From assembly GCA_000802095.1 (NCBI GenBank), contig JUEB01000014.1, positions 1 through 64,000 on the forward strand: 64,000 nucleotides of DNA, read 5' to 3'. The DNA comes from Peptococcaceae bacterium BICA1-7 (GTDB lineage Bacteria; Bacillota; Desulfotomaculia; Desulfotomaculales; Desulfocucumaceae). The notes under the pieces were generated by a model. It did not search any database, had not been told where the DNA came from, and saw nothing but the letters and a program-made list of their open reading frames with translations. Numbering within the stretch: the first letter of the stretch is position 1; every line of letters begins with the position of its first letter. Both the position numbers and the translations under genes were made by a program. Of the stretch, positions 1 through 10,986 are shown piece after piece.

Positions 1-268
1 CCCCACCAACTAGCTAATGGGACGCGGATCCATCCATAAGCGGGTTTCCCCTTTCCTCTACAAGGCATGCACCCCATAGAGCTTATCCGGTATTAGCACC
101 AGTTTCCCGGCGTTATCCCAGTCTTGTGGGCAGGTTATCCACGCGTTACTCACCCGTCCGCCACTAAGTCTTAAATTCGCAAGCTTCCTCTAAGACTCCG
201 TTCGACTTGCATGTGTTAAGCACGCCGCCAGCGTTCGTCCTGAGCCAGGATCAAACTCTCCATAAAAT
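1..268 (-). rRNA. rrs: 16S ribosomal RNA, 5' part (runs off the window)
   Basis: The reverse complement begins with the conserved bacterial 16S start GAGAGTTTGATCCTGGCTCAG (about 241-263), followed by the usual GACGAACGCTGGCGGCGTGC and, further on, GTGGCGGACGGGTGAGTAAC. Only the first quarter of the gene is in the window; the rest of the rrn operon lies before position 1. The mature 5' end is placed near 268 by comparison with Bacillus 16S. The gene is transcribed away from gyrA, so the operon points away from oriC like the genes beside it. Certain as to identity; the exact 5' end may be off by a few bases. Confidence 0.97.
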
Positions 269-467
269 CTTTTATGAAAAAGCTTGTTAGCTCTCATTTC
301 TTTGACGTTTCCGTCTCCTCCCGGTCTCCCGGGTGAAGACTTCTCATCTGGCTTAATTGTTTTTCCCGGATTCGAATTTCGAACCTCGAGAATGTCCATC
401 ATTACTCTTCTGTTTAGTTTTCAAGGACCGTTTTTTCCGCCGGCGCTTATCGTACCGGCAAGAAGTT

Positions 468-496
468 ATTCTACTCTTTTTTCGCCTCCGGGTCAA
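468..496 (-). promoter_or_regulatory. rrn promoter P3 (nearest to 16S)
   Basis: On the minus strand TTGACC (496-491) is followed after exactly 17 bases by TAGAAT (473-468), a near-consensus housekeeping sigma-A promoter. It is the third of three tandem promoters before the 16S gene. The presumed start, near 461, leaves a leader of about 190 bases. Confidence 0.75.
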
Positions 497-562
497 CTGG
501 TACTTTCTGTCACCCGGTGGGCTTTCTTTTTCCGCCAGGGCTCACTGCCCCGGCAAGAAGTT

Positions 563-591
563 ATCTTACCACTTTGCCCCCTGCCGGTCAA
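563..591 (-). promoter_or_regulatory. rrn promoter P2
   Basis: On the minus strand TTGACC (591-586), 17-base spacer, TAAGAT (568-563). The bases after the -10 box (AACTTCTTGCCGG) are repeated after the -10 box of P3, so the two promoters look like products of a local duplication. Confidence 0.75.
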
Positions 592-628
592 CCTCCAATT
601 ACTGGTCGTTAGCGGCGGCGACTTATAT

Positions 629-657
629 ATATTAGCATTTTTACCTTTTGCGGTCAA
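629..657 (-). promoter_or_regulatory. rrn promoter P1 (farthest upstream)
   Basis: On the minus strand TTGACC (657-652), 17-base spacer, TAATAT (634-629). It lies only about 30 bases beyond the gyrA stop codon, so rrn transcription is supplied from inside the gyrA-16S gap of about 420 bases, which otherwise holds only the three promoters and the rrn leader. Confidence 0.75.
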
Positions 658-687
658 CCTGGATTCTTGTATTTATAAACCTTTTTA

Positions 688-3117
688 TTACTCCTCTTCC
701 TCCAGGTTTACCTTGGCCACCGCCACCAGTTTGTCTCCGGTGTCCAGGCGCATAAGGGTAACTCCCTGGGTGGCCCGTCCCATTATAGATACATCTCTGG
801 CCTTTATACGTATTATTATGCCCTCGCGGCTGATCATCATAACCTCTTCATCAGGCTTGACCACTTGCAGGGATACCACCTCTCCATTTCTCTTGGTGGT
901 TTTTATATTGATAATTCCTTTACCCCCCCTGGTCTGCTGCTTGTACTCATCCCCTCTGGTCCGCTTGCCGAACCCGTTGGCGGTAACCACCAGCACATCT
1001 GTTTCGGGACGCAGGGTATCCATGGACACAACCTCATCTTTTTCCCTCAGGCGTATTCCCCGCACACCCCTGGCAGTCCTGCTGTAGGGTGTGACATCTT
1101 CTTCAGAAAAATGTATGGCCAGTCCGTTTCTGGTCCCCAGTATAACGTCCTGGGAGCCGTCGGTGAGCATAACCTCCACCAGTTCGTCCCCCTTATCCAG
1201 GCTGATGCCTATAATTCCGTCCCGGCGGGAGGTGTTATACTGCACCAGGGGAGATTTCTTAACAATGCCCCTCCGGGTGGTCATAAACAGGTAAGAATCC
1301 GCAACAAACTCCTTAACAGGAATCACGGCATTAATCCTCTCATCCTGTTCAATCTGGATCAGGTTTACTATGGCCGTACCCTTGGCGGTTCTTCCCCCTT
1401 CCGGGATTTCATGAACTTTAAGCCTGTATACCTTACCCCTGTTGGTAAAGAAGAGGAAATAGTGATGTGTGCTGGTGATAAAAAGGTGTCGGACGAAGTC
1501 CTCTTCCTTGGTGCCCATACCGGCAATTCCCCGGCCACCCCTCTTCTGACTCTTGTAGGTATCCAGGGCTATTCTCTTTATGTAGCCCTGTCTGGTAATG
1601 GTGATGACCATTTCTTCTTCCTGGATTAAGTCCTCCAGGTCAATATTGAATTCATCGTCTGTTAACTCCGTTCTCCTGGGGTCGGCAAACCGTTTTTTTA
1701 TGTCAACGAGCTCATTTTTTATTATGTCATAAACCATCCACTCATTCTCCAGCACCGCGCGAAGATAGGCGATCCGGTCCATTAATTCTCCATGCTCCTT
1801 GTCCAGCTTTTCTCTTTCCAGGCCTGTCAGGCTGCGAAGCCTCATCTCCACAATGGCCTCGGCCTGCTTTTCCGAAAGGCTGAACTTTTCCATAAGGGAT
1901 TTTCTTGCTATATCAACGGTCCTGGAAGCTCTTATGGTGTTAATAACCTCATCTATGTGATCCAGGGCTTTCAAAAGCCCCTCCACTATGTGGGCCCTGT
2001 CCTCGGCCTTGGCCAGGTCAAATTTGGTTCTCCTGGTAATTACCTGTTTCTGGTGATCCAGGTAGTAGTACAGCATTTCCCTAAGGTTTAGAACCCTGGG
2101 CTCTCCATCCACCAGAGCCAGCATAATCACCCCGAAGGTCTCCTGCATCTGGGTATGCTTGTACAGTTGGTTAAGTATTATTTCAGGATTGACATCGCGG
2201 CGCAGCTCTATAACCACCCGCATGCCGTTGCGGTCAGACTCATCCCTCAAATCGGTGATGCCGTCTATTTTCTTTTCCTTCACCAGCTCGGCTATCTTTT
2301 CCACCAGCCGGGCCTTATTCACCATGTAAGGAAGCTCATTCACAATAATGGCGCTTTTTCCGCTGCCTATTTTTTCAATAAGTGTATTGGCCCTTACCTT
2401 TACTGAGCCTCTTCCGTTAATATAGGCATCCCTGATCCCGGACCGTCCCATTATTTTTCCAGAGGTAGGGAAATCAGGCCCCTTTATGAATCCCATCAGT
2501 TCTTCCGGCCCGGCCCCCGGGTTTTCGATGAGGTGAAGTATACCGTCGATCACCTCTCCCAGGTTATGGGGGGGGATGTTGGTGGCCATTCCCACAGCAA
2601 TTCCGGAAGAACCGTTAACCAGAAGGTTTGGTATCTTTGAAGGCAGTATGGTAGGCTCCTCATCACTGCCGTCATAGTTGGGTATGAAATCCACTGTGTT
2701 CTTTTCTATATCAGACAGCAGCTCCATGGTGATCTTGGCCATTCTTGCCTCGGTATACCTCATGGCCGCAGCCGAGTCACCGTCCACCGACCCGAAGTTT
2801 CCATGCCCGTCCACCAGGGGATAGCGGCATGAAAAATCCTGGGCCAGCCTCACCAGGGCGTCATAGATGGCCGAGTCCCCGTGGGGGTGAAACTTGGCCA
2901 TAACCTGGCCCACTATATGGGCGCTCTTACGATGGGGCTTGTCAGGATACATACCCAGCTGGTACATGGCGTAAAGTATGCGCCTGTGTACAGGCTTCAG
3001 TCCATCACGGACATCCGGCAAGGCCCTGCCTACAATAACGCTCATGGCATAGTCCAGGTATGACTCCTTCATTTCATCATTGATGTTAATTGGAACAACT
3101 TTTCCTAATGGAGTCAA
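688..3117 (-). CDS. gyrA: DNA gyrase subunit A
   Basis: Encodes the 809-residue breakage-reunion subunit of DNA gyrase, which with GyrB introduces negative supercoils using ATP. The N-terminal winged-helix/tower region contains the catalytic Tyr at about residue 121 ([11 protein letters not shown]). The quinolone-resistance region [14 protein letters not shown] keeps the wild-type Ser82 and Asp86. The C-terminal beta-pinwheel carries the GyrA box QKRGGRGI (about residue 530), which separates true GyrA from ParC. The start is TTG at 3117, preceded by GGAGGGAG at good spacing, and length is normal for the family. In the usual Firmicute order gyrA follows gyrB; here the two are separated by plus-strand ytrH-ytrI, so gyrA probably has its own promoter. 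Downstream lies the rrn operon. Confidence 0.98.
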   Translation of the reverse strand: MTPLGKVVPININDEMKESYLDYAMSVIVGRALPDVRDGLKPVHRRILYAMYQLGMYPDKPHRKSAHIVGQVMAKFHPHGDSAIYDALVRLAQDFSCRYPLVDGHGNFGSVDGDSAAAMRYTEARMAKITMELLSDIEKNTVDFIPNYDGSDEEPTILPSKIPNLLVNGSSGIAVGMATNIPPHNLGEVIDGILHLIENPGAGPEELMGFIKGPDFPTSGKIMGRSGIRDAYINGRGSVKVRANTLIEKIGSGKSAIIVNELPYMVNKARLVEKIAELVKEKKIDGITDLRDESDRNGMRVVIELRRDVNPEIILNQLYKHTQMQETFGVIMLALVDGEPRVLNLREMLYYYLDHQKQVITRRTKFDLAKAEDRAHIVEGLLKALDHIDEVINTIRASRTVDIARKSLMEKFSLSEKQAEAIVEMRLRSLTGLEREKLDKEHGELMDRIAYLRAVLENEWMVYDIIKNELVDIKKRFADPRRTELTDDEFNIDLEDLIQEEEMVITITRQGYIKRIALDTYKSQKRGGRGIAGMGTKEEDFVRHLFITSTHHYFLFFTNRGKVYRLKVHEIPEGGRTAKGTAIVNLIQIEQDERINAVIPVKEFVADSYLFMTTRRGIVKKSPLVQYNTSRRDGIIGISLDKGDELVEVMLTDGSQDVILGTRNGLAIHFSEEDVTPYSRTARGVRGIRLREKDEVVSMDTLRPETDVLVVTANGFGKRTRGDEYKQQTRGGKGIINIKTTKRNGEVVSLQVVKPDEEVMMISREGIIIRIKARDVSIMGRATQGVTLMRLDTGDKLVAVAKVNLEEEE

Positions 3118-3258
3118 AAGGCTCCCTCCAACCCATAAAAATTTTTATCTAAACATTTTCGACATTCCAAAGTATATTGGTTTCAAAATACTACAAAATT
3201 CACCTTTATTATTATATTTTCCTTATGCTTTCAACACAATACTAATTTTTCCAATACC

Positions 3259-3288
3259 AATATAACATTAAACCAATACACTGTCCAA
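3259..3288 (-). promoter_or_regulatory. candidate gyrA promoter
   Basis: In the AT-rich gap upstream of gyrA the minus strand shows TTGGAC (3288-3283), 18-base spacer, TATATT (3264-3259). The leader to the gyrA start would be about 140 bases. Other AT-rich matches exist nearby (a TTGAAA followed by TATAAT with poor spacing), so the choice is tentative. Confidence 0.4.
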
Positions 3289-3410
3289 AGCTGGCCGGTC
3301 CTTTTCCTCCTGGCGGGAAACCCTGAATACAGACTGAGGTTTCCCCGATGTTCTATTCCCCGTTTATGCAGCGGGGCTGAAGGCGGCCACACGTACTGCC
3401 GCCATGTTTT

Positions 3411-3575
3411 TTAGTAGCCTTTTTTAATTAGGCCGCGCCGGTATATCAGTCCCGGGCTTAAGGGGCCGACGAAAATACTCCCCGTGACCGGTTCTCTTTT
3501 CTCAACCCTTATTATCCCCGCCCTGTAAAATGCCGCCGCCAGCAATGCAAGGCAGATCAACTGCCACTCTTCCAC
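3411..3575 (-). CDS. small hypothetical protein, 54 residues
   Basis: A short gene in the gyrA-ytrH gap. The GTG start at 3575 is preceded by AAAGGAGGTGAG, an essentially perfect Shine-Dalgarno sequence about five bases upstream, which is the main reason to call it. The product starts VEEWQLICLALLAAAFYRAG and has a hydrophobic segment at about residues 6-22, followed by a basic, mixed tail ending RRGLIKKGY. This could be a single-pass membrane peptide with a cytoplasmic basic tail. I recognise no family. It is oriented like gyrA and lies between that gene and the sporulation pair ytrH-ytrI. The function is unknown; the reality of the gene rests on the ribosome binding site and an open frame, not on homology. 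Confidence 0.55.
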   Translation of the reverse strand: MEEWQLICLALLAAAFYRAGIIRVEKREPVTGSIFVGPLSPGLIYRRGLIKKGY

Positions 3576-3772
3576 CGCCCCTCACCTCCTTTGAACTTTG
3601 CTTACATGTTACCATGACGGCGCAAGCTCTATTTTTGTTTAAATATTTAAAATATATTTAAATTAAAGAGCCATACTAATTAATTCTCCGTATTGGTAAT
3701 AATTGTAATTATATTTATATTCCCATCATATTAATCTATAAAGGATTGCTAAAGCGTAGCGGGGTGCTGTTC

Positions 3773-4102
3773 ATGAACACTTTTGAAAATAAGCTGCTGC
3801 TTATTTTTTTTACCGCCTTTGGCATAATGATCGGGTCTGTTCTGGTAGGTGCCCTGGCCGCCGTTATAGTAAGGGAGCCCCCGGTGGCTGTCATGCTGAA
3901 ACTGTCCAGGGATATGAAAATATGGGCCATTGCGGCAGCCATAGGAGGTACTTTTTCCACTTTTGAAGTATTTGAAAGCGGCCTTTTTAATGGCGAGGTA
4001 AGGGCGGTGGTCAAGCAGATGCTTTATATAGCCAGCGCGCTGGCCGGGACCCAGGCAGGCTATTACCTGATCCTGGCCCTTTGCGAGGGAAGTTTTGAAT
4101 GA
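3773..4102 (+). CDS. ytrH: sporulation membrane protein YtrH
   Basis: Small integral membrane protein of the YtrH family, made under sigma-E in Bacillus and needed for normal spore formation. The sequence shows a first membrane segment (LLLIFFTAFGIMIGSVLVGA), then the family-typical stretch REPPVAVMLKL and KIWAIAAAIGGTFSTFEVFE, and a last membrane segment (LYIASALAGTQAGYYLILAL). ATG at 3773 (MNTFENK) gives 109 residues, about the family length. An in-frame TTG at 3746 would add nine residues but lacks a properly spaced ribosome binding site. The stop overlaps the start of ytrI by four bases, showing translational coupling. The pair sits on the plus strand between gyrB and gyrA, which both read the other way. 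Confidence 0.88.
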   Translation: MNTFENKLLLIFFTAFGIMIGSVLVGALAAVIVREPPVAVMLKLSRDMKIWAIAAAIGGTFSTFEVFESGLFNGEVRAVVKQMLYIASALAGTQAGYYLILALCEGSFE

Positions 4103-4587
4103 GGTCAAAAATATTTAAAACACTGTCTCTCTTAATACTGGGAATAATTTTTGGAGCAGCGTCCACCAATATTTATATGGGGATGCAGTTGGACTATCTT
4201 TCCCTGACTAACAAATCCCTGCAGGAAAGCCTGGCCGAGGCTGAGCGCCAGTTGCAAAGCCTGAAAGAGTCCACAGAAATTAAAAACAGATACTCCATCA
4301 CCAGCTTTGACATATTCCCTCTGCTGGACTCCCGGGAGGGACTGACCGACTATGACCAGCTTACACTGGAGTATGAAGTGGATAAAAAAGTAAAGGAGTG
4401 GCTCACTCCCCTGATAGGTAAAAATATTTCCGAGGTGGACGCCCTTCTGGTGCCCCGTATTGTGGACAGCCGTGATGTGGAGGCCAACGGAAACACCTAT
4501 CGGCTGAGAACTTACCTGGTAGTTATAAACAAGAAAACCAGCGTATATATAAAGGCCTCTCTTATAAAATCCTCAAAAAAAGAATAA
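4099..4587 (+). CDS. ytrI: sporulation protein YtrI-like
   Basis: Encodes 162 residues: one N-terminal membrane anchor (about residues 5-27), a short coiled-coil-like stretch rich in Leu/Glu/Gln (about 32-55), and a soluble alpha/beta tail. YtrI is the partner of YtrH in Bacillus and Clostridia, needed for sporulation under sigma-E control. Identification rests on size, anchor-plus-coil architecture and the four-base ATGA overlap with ytrH; the sequence itself is poorly conserved. The tail contains KEWLTPLIGKNISEVDALLVPRI. A strong terminator follows at 4614. Confidence 0.7.
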   Translation: MRSKIFKTLSLLILGIIFGAASTNIYMGMQLDYLSLTNKSLQESLAEAERQLQSLKESTEIKNRYSITSFDIFPLLDSREGLTDYDQLTLEYEVDKKVKEWLTPLIGKNISEVDALLVPRIVDSRDVEANGNTYRLRTYLVVINKKTSVYIKASLIKSSKKE

Positions 4588-4613
4588 TAACTAAAAAGAG
4601 GAGTTATCGCTTG

Positions 4614-4648
4614 AAAAAGCCAGCCTTTTTAAAGATGCTGGCTTTTTC
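4614..4648 (+). terminator. Rho-independent terminator after ytrI
   Basis: An 11-base stem (AAAAAGCCAGC / GCTGGCTTTTT) with loop ctttttaaagat ends in a T-run. The A-run on the other side makes it usable in both directions, so it may also stop minus-strand gyrB transcripts. Confidence 0.85.
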
Positions 4649-4730
4649 ATAATATACCGTCGGGGACATTCATCTCCGAATTTTTAGCCTTGTCCTAATA
4701 ATTATCCTCGTTGGAACCCTACCAGCCACC

Positions 4731-4788
4731 CCGATCGGGGACATTCCTGTCCCCAAAGTAATGCATCATCTTCAGCAGGTGTGTCCCC
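4731..4788 (-). repeat. dispersed palindromic repeat, copy A
   Basis: Reverse-orientation copy of an element found four times in the window (13557, 17754, 29610). Shared parts are GGGGACACACCTGCTGAAG, then TTTGGGGACAGGAATGTCCCCGATCGG. The element contains the perfect inverted repeat GGGGACA-GGAA-TGTCCCC and the palindrome CCGATCGG. This copy lies immediately after the gyrB stop codon. A degenerate partial unit (cggggacattcatctccg) lies at about 4660. Confidence 0.85.
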
Positions 4789-4794
4789 ATTCAT

Positions 4795-6717
<1,923 letters not shown>

Positions 6718-6743
6718 TCATAAAATAGTCTTTTTTATTTTTA

Positions 6744-6998
6744 TTATTCTATCGAAAAGCCTCCAACAGACCTCTTTTTAAGAGTGCTGCAGGAAATTGG
6801 GGAGATATATATTTTTTCGGAGGTTATAACAAATGATTTTTCCTTGCCCTCCTCCGATATTGTTTCAATAAAACCCTCATCTCTGGCAATTTCCATAAAA
6901 TCTTTATTAATGGCCGAAAAGCCTTTTTTATAATCCAATATGGCTATTATATCCTTTTTCAGCGCTACTTTATCTCCTCCAAGATGTAGGAACATCAC
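6744..6998 (-). CDS. remB: extracellular matrix regulator RemB (DUF370)
   Basis: Encodes 84 residues of the DUF370/RemA-RemB family (YaaB in Bacillus). Visible family features are the start MMFLHLGGDKVALKKDIIAILD and the later SFVITSEKIYISPISCSTLKKR. RemA, the better-studied relative, is a DNA-binding activator of biofilm matrix genes; the role of RemB is less clear. The start codon overlaps the recF stop by four bases and gyrB follows closely, matching the recF-yaaB-gyrB order of Bacillus. Family assignment is sure; the regulatory function in this organism is inferred. Confidence 0.9.
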   Translation of the reverse strand: MMFLHLGGDKVALKKDIIAILDYKKGFSAINKDFMEIARDEGFIETISEEGKEKSFVITSEKIYISPISCSTLKKRSVGGFSIE

Positions 6999-8101
6999 CT
7001 ATCACCCCCGTATAGTTTTCCCTCTTCTACCCTGTATGTCCTGGAATCCTCTGAAAAATACCCTTTAATTTCACTGTTGGAGGTTATGAATACCTGCCCC
7101 TCCCCTTCCAGGAGCCTGTCCAGCCCCCTCCTTCTGCTGCTGTCCAGCTCCAGAAAAACATCATCCAGCACCAGTACCGGGTATTCCTGGTATTCTTCCA
7201 AAAAAAATTTTATCAGTGAAAGTTTAAGAGCCAGCACCACCGATCTCTGCTGTCCTCTGGAACCAAACTTCCTGGCCTCGGTGCGGTTAATCATAAAAAT
7301 AAGATCATCCCGGTGAGGGCCAAAGAGTGTTTGCTGCCTGGCTATTTCCTCGGCAATACTTTTCCTTACTATTTCCCCATAAAGGTCCTCAATCTCCTTC
7401 TGCCCCATGCCTTTTTCCAGGGGAAGGCTGGAAAGATAGTTAAAAGATATATCTTCCTTACCCGAGGTAAGGTCTCCAAATACTTTTCTTAAATGGGGAA
7501 AAAGATTTTTTAGTAAATTAATCCTTGAATAAATAAGCCTGCTTCCGTAATGAACAACTTGCTCATTCCAGGGCTCTATTCCATCGGCCAGCTGACTGTT
7601 GTTTTTTTTAAGAAGATTATTTCTCTGGGCCAGCACCCTTTCAAATTTTTCCAGATTATAAATATAATCATAATCAAAGGGCCCCAGTTCCAGATCAAGC
7701 CACTTTCTTCTTTCCGACGGCGCTCCCCTTATTAAATCAAGATCTAAAGGAGTAAAGGACAGGGCCAGGCAGGGCCTGAAAATCTTTCCCCTGCTCTTCT
7801 TTAACCCGTTGACCGAAAAAACAGTCCTTTGGCTTTTAGAAAGAGATACTTCTATTTCCCTGCTGGACCTATTCATTTCTACAACAGCCCGGGCCTGGCA
7901 CTCCTCTTTATCCCAGTTGATAATTTCCCTGTCCCGGGCAGTTCTGAAGGATCTGCCCGCCGTACAAAAAAAGACCGCCTCTAAGAGGTTAGTTTTCCCC
8001 TGGGCGTTATCACCGGTGATGATATTAAAGCGGGAATGAGGACTCCAGTCAATTCCCCTGTAGTTTCTAAAATTCTCCAAAATTATTCTCTGGATCCTCA
8101 T
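6995..8101 (-). CDS. recF: DNA replication and repair protein RecF
   Basis: SMC/ABC-like ATPase of 368 residues that, with RecO and RecR, helps load RecA at single-strand gaps. Walker A is GDNAQGKTNLLEAV (about residues 30-43), the ABC signature region lies around FGSRGQQRSVVLALKLS (about 280-296), and Walker B is PVLVLDDVFLELD (about 312-324). The ATG start overlaps the yaaA stop and its own stop overlaps remB, so translation is coupled through yaaA-recF-remB. Confidence 0.97.
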   Translation of the reverse strand: MRIQRIILENFRNYRGIDWSPHSRFNIITGDNAQGKTNLLEAVFFCTAGRSFRTARDREIINWDKEECQARAVVEMNRSSREIEVSLSKSQRTVFSVNGLKKSRGKIFRPCLALSFTPLDLDLIRGAPSERRKWLDLELGPFDYDYIYNLEKFERVLAQRNNLLKKNNSQLADGIEPWNEQVVHYGSRLIYSRINLLKNLFPHLRKVFGDLTSGKEDISFNYLSSLPLEKGMGQKEIEDLYGEIVRKSIAEEIARQQTLFGPHRDDLIFMINRTEARKFGSRGQQRSVVLALKLSLIKFFLEEYQEYPVLVLDDVFLELDSSRRRGLDRLLEGEGQVFITSNSEIKGYFSEDSRTYRVEEGKLYGGDR

Positions 8102-8334
8102 TCTCTTTCCACCGTGCCGAATACCACCTGGAAAGATCCCATATCCCTAACTTCAACAATATCTCCATCGGAAAGCATTTTACCCCTGCTTTCCGACTTT
8201 TCACCATTTATACTAATCATCCCTGACTGAATGATATATTTGGCCTGTCCCCCTGTGCCGGACACACCTGCCCACTTTAAAAACTGGTCCAGTCTTATTG
8301 GTCCCTTCACAGCCACGCTGCGCAAATGCTTCAC
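8098..8334 (-). CDS. yaaA: S4-domain RNA-binding protein YaaA
   Basis: A 78-residue S4-domain protein of the YaaA (RlbA-like) family found between dnaN and recF in most Firmicutes. The S4 fold is visible in IRLDQFLKWAGVSGTGGQAKYIIQSGMISING followed by GDIVEVRD. Four-base ATGA overlaps join it to dnaN upstream and recF downstream. The Bacillus protein has been linked to ribosome assembly; no function can be read from the sequence beyond RNA binding. Confidence 0.92.
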   Translation of the reverse strand: MKHLRSVAVKGPIRLDQFLKWAGVSGTGGQAKYIIQSGMISINGEKSESRGKMLSDGDIVEVRDMGSFQVVFGTVERE

Positions 8335-9437
8335 TCCTTGGAAGTCCTGGCCGGAACTATTATAGACAGGTAATCATCATCCCCGGGTGAGGATAATAGG
8401 GCCGGGGTATAAGTTCCTGTCAGCTTCATGGTAATATCTTCACCGTCACAGGCCTTCAGCGCATCACATAAGTAGCGCACATTAAAGAGAATATCAAGAT
8501 TCTCTCCCTCTGTATTTGCCTGAATATCTTCTCTTATCCACCCGTTCTCGCTGCGCACACTTATAACCACACCTTCACTGCGGGCCTGGAACACTATAAG
8601 AGAACTTTTTTCTCCGGCCAGCAAAGAAGCCCTGTCGGCCGAGTCAAGCATCTCCCTTATAGAGGCGTTAATGGTACAGGTAAAGCTTTGCGGTATTACC
8701 TGCCGGTAAGAGGGAAATCTTCCGGATATAAGCCTTGAGGTAATAACAGTATCCTGTGTTTCAAACATAATATGATTTTTGGACAGGGTTACCTTTACCG
8801 TATCGGTGGACCCCATCACCCTGACTGTTTCATTTAAAGTTTTTCCAGGTACAATAACATTTATTATTTCTGGTGTGGAGGCCGGCACCTTAAATCTCTT
8901 CATGGCCAGCCTGAAGGTGTCGGTGGACACCATAGTTGCCTGATCACCGTCTATTTCCAGTAGAACACCTGTAAAAACGGGCCTTGCCTCATCGTTGGAA
9001 AGAGCGTAAATTACCTTTCTCACTGTGTTTTTAAACTCATCGGACTTAAGGGTAAAGGAAAACTCTCCCTCGGGCACCTGGAAAGCGGGAAAATCTCCGG
9101 CATTATATCCATTTATATTAAATTCAGATTGTCCGTAACGAATGGTGGCCAGGTTTCCTCCCCCTATTGTTTCAAACTCAATTGGCACATCGGGGAGCTT
9201 TTTGGAAAAATCTGCAATATACCTGGCCGGGATGACAAGGGCCCCCGGATCCACAACATCAGCCGGGACCGAACAGTTGATGGACATTTCCATGTCTGTG
9301 GCCGATAGATTTAAGCGGTCCCCGCTACAGCTAAAAAGTATCCCGGTCAGTATAGGCAGGGGGCTTCTGGTAGTTATAGCCCTTTGCACATTTTGAATGG
9401 CGTAAGATAATTTTTCTTTGTCGATAAAAAATTTCAT
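8331..9437 (-). CDS. dnaN: DNA polymerase III beta subunit (sliding clamp)
   Basis: The processivity clamp of the replicase; a dimer encircles DNA and tethers polymerase and other clamp-binding proteins. The 368-residue product (counted from 9437) shows the three-domain clamp, starting MKFFIDKEKLSYAIQNVQRAI with PILTGILFSCSGDRL, and ends in SIIVPARTSKE. The ATG at 9437 matches the conserved family start; a GTG two codons upstream (9443) is also open. Neither has a strong ribosome binding site. It is separated from dnaA by 211 AT-rich bases that look like part of the origin, and overlaps yaaA by four bases. Confidence 0.98.
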   Translation of the reverse strand: MKFFIDKEKLSYAIQNVQRAITTRSPLPILTGILFSCSGDRLNLSATDMEMSINCSVPADVVDPGALVIPARYIADFSKKLPDVPIEFETIGGGNLATIRYGQSEFNINGYNAGDFPAFQVPEGEFSFTLKSDEFKNTVRKVIYALSNDEARPVFTGVLLEIDGDQATMVSTDTFRLAMKRFKVPASTPEIINVIVPGKTLNETVRVMGSTDTVKVTLSKNHIMFETQDTVITSRLISGRFPSYRQVIPQSFTCTINASIREMLDSADRASLLAGEKSSLIVFQARSEGVVISVRSENGWIREDIQANTEGENLDILFNVRYLCDALKACDGEDITMKLTGTYTPALLSSPGDDDYLSIIVPARTSKE

Positions 9438-9648
9438 AATCACACACCGGTCTTAATATATTTATTATTTATAAATAATACACAGTAGTAGTAATAGTAC
9501 CTGTTGATTTGTGGATTAAAACAAATTACCACTGTTTTAAACATTGCCAAAGATAATAGCACTGTACACAAAAAAAAGCTTTTTTAAACCTTAATTTTTT
9601 TAAAAAATATTTTTAAAAATTAATCCTCAAAAGGAACAGTGTAGATGA
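9438..9648. other. dnaA-dnaN intergenic region, candidate part of oriC
   Basis: No gene fits here. The stretch holds DnaA-box-like 9-mers: TGTGGATTA at 9510-9518 (one mismatch to TGTGGATAA), TAATACACA at 9476-9484 (one mismatch to TTATACACA), and TGTACACAA near 9563. It also has a very AT-rich tract at about 9575-9625 made almost only of A and T, a plausible unwinding element. In Bacillus the unwinding site lies in the same dnaA-dnaN gap, which supports the reading. It may also hold the dnaN promoter. Confidence 0.6.
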
Positions 9649-10986
9649 TCACCCATTTTTAATTGTGTTGATAAGTTCTTTTATTGTGCTTTCCAGGGAA
9701 GGGTCCAGCTTAATGCCGGTTCCTATCCTTTCACAGGCGTGTATAACCGTTGTATGGTCTCTTCCCCCATACATCTCCCCTATTTTGGGAAGAGAGAGAT
9801 CGGTTAGCTCCCTGGTAAGGAACATGGATATCTGCCTGGGGAAAGAAACACTCCGGGTTCTTTTTTTTGCTTTTAGCTCCTCGGGCTTTAAGTTGTAATG
9901 GTTGGAGACCACCTGCTGGATAAGCTCCACAGTAATCTGACGGGGCTTTATTTCTGGTAGAATATCCTTTAGAACTGTCTCGGCCAGCTCTATATTTATC
10001 TCCATCTGGTTAAAGGAGGCAAAGGCTATTATTCTGATCAGAGCCCCCTCCAGCTCTCTTATATTGGAATGAATTTTATCGGCAATATAAGTGAGAATAT
10101 CATCGGGTACATCCAGATTTTCCAACTGGGCCTTTTTCCTTAAAATAGCAATTCTCGTTTCAAAGTCAGGGGTCTGTATATCCGTTATAAGCCCCCACTC
10201 AAATCGTGATCTGAGGCGGTCCTCCAGAGTGGGAATATCTTTGGGAGGGCGGTCGCTGGATATGATTATCTGCTTGTTGGCCTCATAAAGTGTGTTAAAG
10301 GTGTGGAAAAATTCCTCCTGTGTTCTTTCCTTACCGGCCAGAAACTGTATATCGTCTATCAGCAGTATATCAACGCTTCTGTATTTATTTCTAAACTCCA
10401 GTGTTTTGTCATCCCGAATGGAGTTGATCAGCTCATTGGTGAACTTTTCTGAAGATATATAAAGAACATTGTAAAGGTTGCCCTTGGAGAGTATATGGTT
10501 GCCTATGGCGTGCATCAGGTGAGTCTTTCCCAGACCTACCCCCCCGTATATAAAAAGAGGGTTGTAAGATCTGGAGGGTGAATCGGCCACCGCCAGGCAG
10601 GCAGCGTGGGCAAAACGGTTGCTGTTGCCCACTACAAAGGTGTCAAAGGTATATTTTGTATTAAGGTGGTAAAGAGGGTCATTGGTAACCTGAGAGGCTT
10701 TTTTACTTCTACTGTTTAGCCTGCCTGGAATGTCCTGGCTGAGATAAAATTCCACGTTCACTTCCTCTTCCAGTATGTCGTACAAAATGCTTTTAATAAC
10801 CGGCCCGTACCGGTCATCCAGCCAATCCCTGGAAAACTTATCGGGAACCTCTATTATTAGAGAGTCGTCCATAATGTTTATAGGGTTCATGGACTTAAGC
10901 CAGGTATCAACGGAGGGGTTGTTAAGTCTGGACTGGAGGGTCGTAATTACGCTGTTCCATATGTGAGTAAGGTTGTTTCTGTTCAA
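9649..10986 (-). CDS. dnaA: chromosomal replication initiator DnaA
   Basis: AAA+ initiator of 445 residues that binds DnaA boxes at oriC and melts the origin. Domain I is at about 1-80, a short linker follows, and the AAA+ domain includes Walker [18 protein letters not shown] and Walker [17 protein letters not shown]. Domain IV contains the DNA-binding signature [15 protein letters not shown] near the C-terminus. TTG at 10986 is preferred because GGAGGG lies seven bases upstream; an in-frame ATG at 11001 overlaps that ribosome binding site and would add five residues. It reads toward dnaN, with origin-like sequence on both sides. Confidence 0.97.
   Translation of the reverse strand: MNRNNLTHIWNSVITTLQSRLNNPSVDTWLKSMNPINIMDDSLIIEVPDKFSRDWLDDRYGPVIKSILYDILEEEVNVEFYLSQDIPGRLNSRSKKASQVTNDPLYHLNTKYTFDTFVVGNSNRFAHAACLAVADSPSRSYNPLFIYGGVGLGKTHLMHAIGNHILSKGNLYNVLYISSEKFTNELINSIRDDKTLEFRNKYRSVDILLIDDIQFLAGKERTQEEFFHTFNTLYEANKQIIISSDRPPKDIPTLEDRLRSRFEWGLITDIQTPDFETRIAILRKKAQLENLDVPDDILTYIADKIHSNIRELEGALIRIIAFASFNQMEINIELAETVLKDILPEIKPRQITVELIQQVVSNHYNLKPEELKAKKRTRSVSFPRQISMFLTRELTDLSLPKIGEMYGGRDHTTVIHACERIGTGIKLDPSLESTIKELINTIKNG

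Noticed and set aside
284-1087. Long plus-strand open frame over the rrn promoters and the gyrA 3' end
   Set aside because: It has no ribosome binding site, unlikely composition, and overlaps a certain gene and three promoters on the other strand.
3390-3412. Hairpin GGCGGC/GCCGCC followed by TTTTTT on the plus strand
   Set aside because: No plus-strand gene ends here, and on the minus strand the T-run would precede the stem of the small gene rather than follow it.
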